DNA of 15,254 nucleotides from Paracoccaceae bacterium (lineage in GTDB: Bacteria; Pseudomonadota; Alphaproteobacteria; Rhodobacterales; Rhodobacteraceae): assembly GCA_018222665.1 (NCBI GenBank), contig JAAEZW010000019.1, positions 1-15,254 of the forward strand, written 5' to 3'. Position numbers and translations under genes: made by a program. The notes beneath the pieces were generated by a model. The model saw only the letters and a program-made list of their open reading frames with translations, was not told the DNA's origin and did not search any database. This document shows positions 15,227-15,254 of the stretch, in pieces; positions within the stretch are counted from its first letter, which is position 1; each line of letters begins with the position of its first letter.

Positions 15227-15254
15227 GGCTGGGATGGTAGGATTCGAACCTACG
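15226..15254 (-). tRNA. 3' end of a tRNA, probably tRNA-Gln, cut by the window edge
   Basis: Read on the minus strand, the bases from the edge form a T arm, GTAGG-TTCGAAT-CCTAC, then the acceptor strand CATCCCA, discriminator G and an encoded CCA ending at 15226. The acceptor implies a 5' strand TGGGATG, so the first pair is U1-A72 with G73. That combination is typical of bacterial tRNA-Gln (and tRNA-Asn, whose acceptor differs). The anticodon lies outside the window, so the amino acid is an inference; that it is a tRNA is clear. Confidence 0.85.

Noticed and set aside
1..15254. Mobile element, CRISPR array, defence island or biosynthetic cluster
   Set aside because: No transposase, integrase, spaced direct repeats, nuclease-effector pairs or synthase genes are seen; most genes are ordinary core or metabolic families with intact motifs.

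Overview
The window looks like a chromosomal segment from an alphaproteobacterium, most likely a marine Rhodobacteraceae (Roseobacter-group) member of moderate GC content. The evidence is the style of the proteins (short-form IlvA, IalB-family exported protein next to RlmN, the SseA plus aromatic aminotransferase pair, the DUF442 sulfurtransferase plus SulP pair) and the compact gene packing. No phage, IS, CRISPR, plasmid or secretion genes are visible. This is mostly core and metabolic DNA.

Layout, left to right. Positions 1-390 (minus) hold the C-terminal half of a SpoIIE/PP2C phosphatase that appears to have lost its 5' part. Next on the minus strand are a short-chain dehydrogenase and threonine ammonia-lyase (ilvA), one base apart. 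Divergent from ilvA, on the plus strand, are argG, a strong terminator, and a PPP-family metallophosphoesterase. Converging on these from the right are rlmN and an exported IalB-family protein (minus). Divergent again on the plus strand are a Rhizobium etli-type asparaginase and an RluE-like 23S rRNA pseudouridine synthase, coupled by an ATGA overlap. The pseudouridine synthase collides tail-to-tail with a SulP transporter that lies on the minus strand behind a small DUF442 sulfurtransferase. Next on the minus strand is a class III aminotransferase with tandem terminator-like hairpins. On the plus strand follow smpB, a small glycine-rich membrane protein, sseA (3-mercaptopyruvate sulfurtransferase) and a tyrB/aspC-like aminotransferase, ending in a clean terminator. 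About 230 bases without a convincing gene follow, then the 3' end of a tRNA (probably Gln) on the minus strand, cut by the window edge.

How it fits together. There is amino-acid metabolism (threonine deamination, arginine synthesis, asparagine hydrolysis, two aminotransferases), RNA and translation quality control (rlmN, rluE-like, smpB, tRNA), and a scattered sulfur theme. The DUF442 sulfurtransferase/SulP unit has an ATTC-N8-GAAT dyad just upstream, matching the site I recall for the sulfide/persulfide sensor repressor SqrR. The sseA/aminotransferase pair could turn cysteine into 3-mercaptopyruvate and then persulfide.

I did not find a convincing new defence or mobile system. The best leads are the SqrR-like operator, the truncated phosphatase with a dinucleotide tract at the apparent frame break, and the coupled sulfurtransferase/aminotransferase pair.
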